A DNA stretch of 6,461 bases from an uncultured Oscillospiraceae bacterium. GTDB taxonomy: Bacteria; Bacillota; Clostridia; Oscillospirales; Ruminococcaceae. A model generated the notes under the pieces. The model was not told the origin of the DNA. It ran no database searches and saw nothing but the letters and a program-made list of their open reading frames with translations. The translations under genes and the position numbers were made by a program. The stretch spans positions 1 to 6,461 of the forward strand of contig CANNTZ010000091.1 of assembly GCA_947522735.1 (NCBI GenBank), written 5' to 3'. This document shows, piece after piece, positions 5,376-6,461 of the stretch; positions within the stretch are counted from its first letter, which is position 1; every line of letters begins with the position of its first letter.

Positions 5376-6101
5376 GTGTACGGTCTGAACGCCGTGGCGC
5401 CGGTGTTCTTCGGGTGCATCAGTGTGCTGGCCTATCAGCTCTGCAAGTGCCCGGCGAAGCCGCGCCGAAAAATCATACTTGCGCTGTGCGCTGTGCTGCT
5501 GGCAGGAAACCTGTTTCGTTACGGCGTTGTGTATCCGCTGATGCAGGGCGTTATGCGACTGCCGGTGGAGTTCTCCACGGTTGCGTATTTCGCCGTTCCG
5601 GCGATTCTGCTGACGTCGAAAAAGCGGCTGCGTAGCTGGGCGGCCTACTCCGGGCTGATGGCGGGCTTCTTCTACTATATGGCGATGATCGTGGCAGGCG
5701 GAGCGATGTACAGTGCCGACCCGCCGCTGAACATTTACATTTCGATGTTCTGCCACGGTACAAGCTACTTCTGCGGCTTTGTTACCGTAGGCACAGAGGT
5801 GTGCAGCGCAGCAGATGCGCCAGGGCTGGCGTTGGGTGTTGCATGGGTGGCCATCCGTGCTGTCGTTCTTCGACCGCTTGTCATAGGCAGCAATCGGCTT
5901 CTGATTTATATTCTGCTGGATGCCGCCGTTGTTCGGCACCTGCTTCCGCAGAGCATATGGGCGATTGCGCTGCCGGTTTACTATCTTGCCATCGCTGCCT
6001 TCGTTCTGCTGTCCATCCGCGTTTTTTTTCGCGGAAATAAGAAACAGTATCAAAAATTTGCAGCGCTTGCAAAAGAAGCGCCCTCATGGGCGAGTTGTTA
6101 G
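5376..6101 (+). CDS. Multi-spanning membrane protein, possibly YwaF/TP0381-like
   Basis: The 241-residue product has about seven hydrophobic segments, at roughly 6-22, 32-52, 63-79, 88-110, 117-137, 150-168 and 198-216, and a basic tail, so it is an inner-membrane protein. The order of features (YPLMQGVMRLPVEFS at 53-67, then MFCHG at 124-128, then NRLLIYILLDAAVVRHLLP at 173-191) resembles the YwaF/TP0381 group of integral membrane proteins of unknown function. This is from memory and moderate at best. The GTG at 5376 has GAGGTG (5362-5367) at 8-nt spacing. An ATG at 5371 fits the same site but runs out of frame to a stop after five codons, so a single-base loss at the start is possible. It lies 12 bp after the end of the HAAS-like frame, probably in one operon. 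An eight-T run (6022-6029) lies inside the coding sequence between CCGCG and CGCGG. Isoleucine ATA is rarer than in the upstream genes. Confidence 0.7.
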   Translation: MYGLNAVAPVFFGCISVLAYQLCKCPAKPRRKIILALCAVLLAGNLFRYGVVYPLMQGVMRLPVEFSTVAYFAVPAILLTSKKRLRSWAAYSGLMAGFFYYMAMIVAGGAMYSADPPLNIYISMFCHGTSYFCGFVTVGTEVCSAADAPGLALGVAWVAIRAVVLRPLVIGSNRLLIYILLDAAVVRHLLPQSIWAIALPVYYLAIAAFVLLSIRVFFRGNKKQYQKFAALAKEAPSWASC

Positions 6102-6255
6102 AACGGCGAAGACGGACGGTGGGCTGCGCTTGAAAGTCTTCAAGGAAATAGAAGGCATGACAGAAATAATCTGACTGCTGATATGTCCGTGCCTCGGCCG
6201 CCCTAACACATTGCGGTGCGGAAGGCTTACGTTTTTGTGTTCGTTGACTGTTTGT

Positions 6256-6276
6256 GATGACCTTGCGGTGTTCCGC
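6256..6276 (+). repeat. 21-bp direct repeat, right copy
   Basis: This is identical to 4541-4561. It lies 154 bp after the membrane protein stop codon and 115 bp before the tRNA-Pro gene. A shorter relative, TTGCGGTG, is also found at 6211-6218, so the sequence may belong to a small repeat family around this locus. Confidence 0.85.
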
Positions 6277-6332
6277 TGTCCAATATGTATTATAGCGCCG
6301 CAAAACAATTTTGAATTTTTTGCGTTTTGCTA

Positions 6333-6361
6333 TTGACTTTTCTTTGGGATTGTTATATAAT
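6333..6361 (+). promoter_or_regulatory. Promoter of tRNA-Pro
   Basis: TTGACT (6333-6338) and a perfect TATAAT (6356-6361) are separated by 17 bp. The region just upstream (6301-6332) is AT-rich and could act as an UP element. Transcription should begin near 6368, about 23 nt before the mature tRNA. It is the strongest promoter in the window, as expected for a stable RNA. Confidence 0.85.
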
Positions 6362-6367
6362 TTTAAG

Positions 6368-6390
6368 TGCTTTCATTCAGAAAGCATTTT
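6368..6390 (+). other. Hairpin in the tRNA-Pro leader
   Basis: TGCTTTC (6368-6374) and GAAAGCA (6380-6386) are perfect 7-bp complements around ATTCA, followed by TTTT up to the tRNA 5' end. The stem begins at about the predicted transcription start. It would occupy almost the whole 5' leader removed by RNase P. Confidence 0.6.
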
Positions 6391-6461
6391 CGGGGTATAG
6401 CGCAGCTTGGTAGCGCGCTTGGTTCGGGACCAAGAGGCCGGGAGTTCGAGTCTCCCTACTC
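6391..6461 (+). tRNA. tRNA-Pro(CGG), 3' end cut by the window
   Basis: The cloverleaf is complete except for the last bases. The acceptor strand CGGGGTA starts at 6391. The D stem is GCGC/GCGC with the loop AGCTTGGTA. The anticodon stem CTTGG/CCAAG encloses TTCGGGA, giving anticodon CGG at 6425-6427, which reads CCG. The variable loop is AGGCC, and the T arm is GGGAG-TTCGAGT-CTCCC. The 3' acceptor strand begins TACTC and stops at the window edge, so two paired bases and the discriminator are missing. All visible stems pair, with one G-U in the acceptor, so the gene looks functional. A CCG-specific tRNA fits the CCG-rich coding seen upstream. Confidence 0.95.

Noticed and set aside
5259..6053. 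264-codon ORF on the minus strand
   Set aside because: It is antisense to the membrane protein gene, rich in Gln, His and Arg as shadow frames are, and has no recognisable domain.

Overview
The window looks like chromosomal DNA of a fairly GC-rich member of the Clostridia (Bacillota), plausibly an uncultured gut lineage. The signs are strong Shine-Dalgarno sites, two TTG starts, sigma-A type promoters (TTGACT-17-TATAAT before the tRNA), intrinsic terminators, a lipoprotein with a classic lipobox, and a HAAS/DUF1700-like membrane protein. No single marker fixes the genus, so this assignment is inference.

Positions 1-439 hold no protein gene I can support. They contain a two-copy tandem repeat of about 69 bp (61-197), each copy with a promoter-like pair of hexamers, then two small hairpins and a strong intrinsic terminator (273-324). 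Together this could be a short structured RNA or a leader that ends before metA. metA then has its own promoter (381-409). metA (449-1366) encodes homoserine O-acyltransferase and carries the glutamate associated with acetyl-CoA use. A lipoprotein gene (1391-2113) follows 24 bp later, and an intrinsic terminator (2122-2150) closes this unit.

A good promoter (2202-2230) starts a second unit: a TIM-barrel, glycosidase-like protein (2265-3341) and a divergent member of the dihydrodipicolinate synthase/N-acetylneuraminate lyase family (3379-4311). Their pairing suggests breakdown of a sugar or sugar acid, with the substrate unknown. After it come about 400 bp without a supported gene, containing a long GC-rich hairpin.

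The segment 4541-6276 is bracketed by a perfect 21-bp direct repeat and uses isoleucine codons differently from the upstream genes. It holds a HAAS/DUF1700-like membrane protein gene that looks broken (no proper 5' end and an in-frame TGA before a tail that still reads like protein) and a multi-spanning membrane protein that may belong to the YwaF/TP0381 group. The window ends inside a tRNA-Pro(CGG) gene with a near-consensus promoter and a leader hairpin.

The least conventional signals are the duplicated promoter plus terminator ahead of metA, the repeat-bracketed decaying membrane module, and the DHDPS-family enzyme with a replaced GTTGE motif. I saw no CRISPR array, transposase or phage gene.
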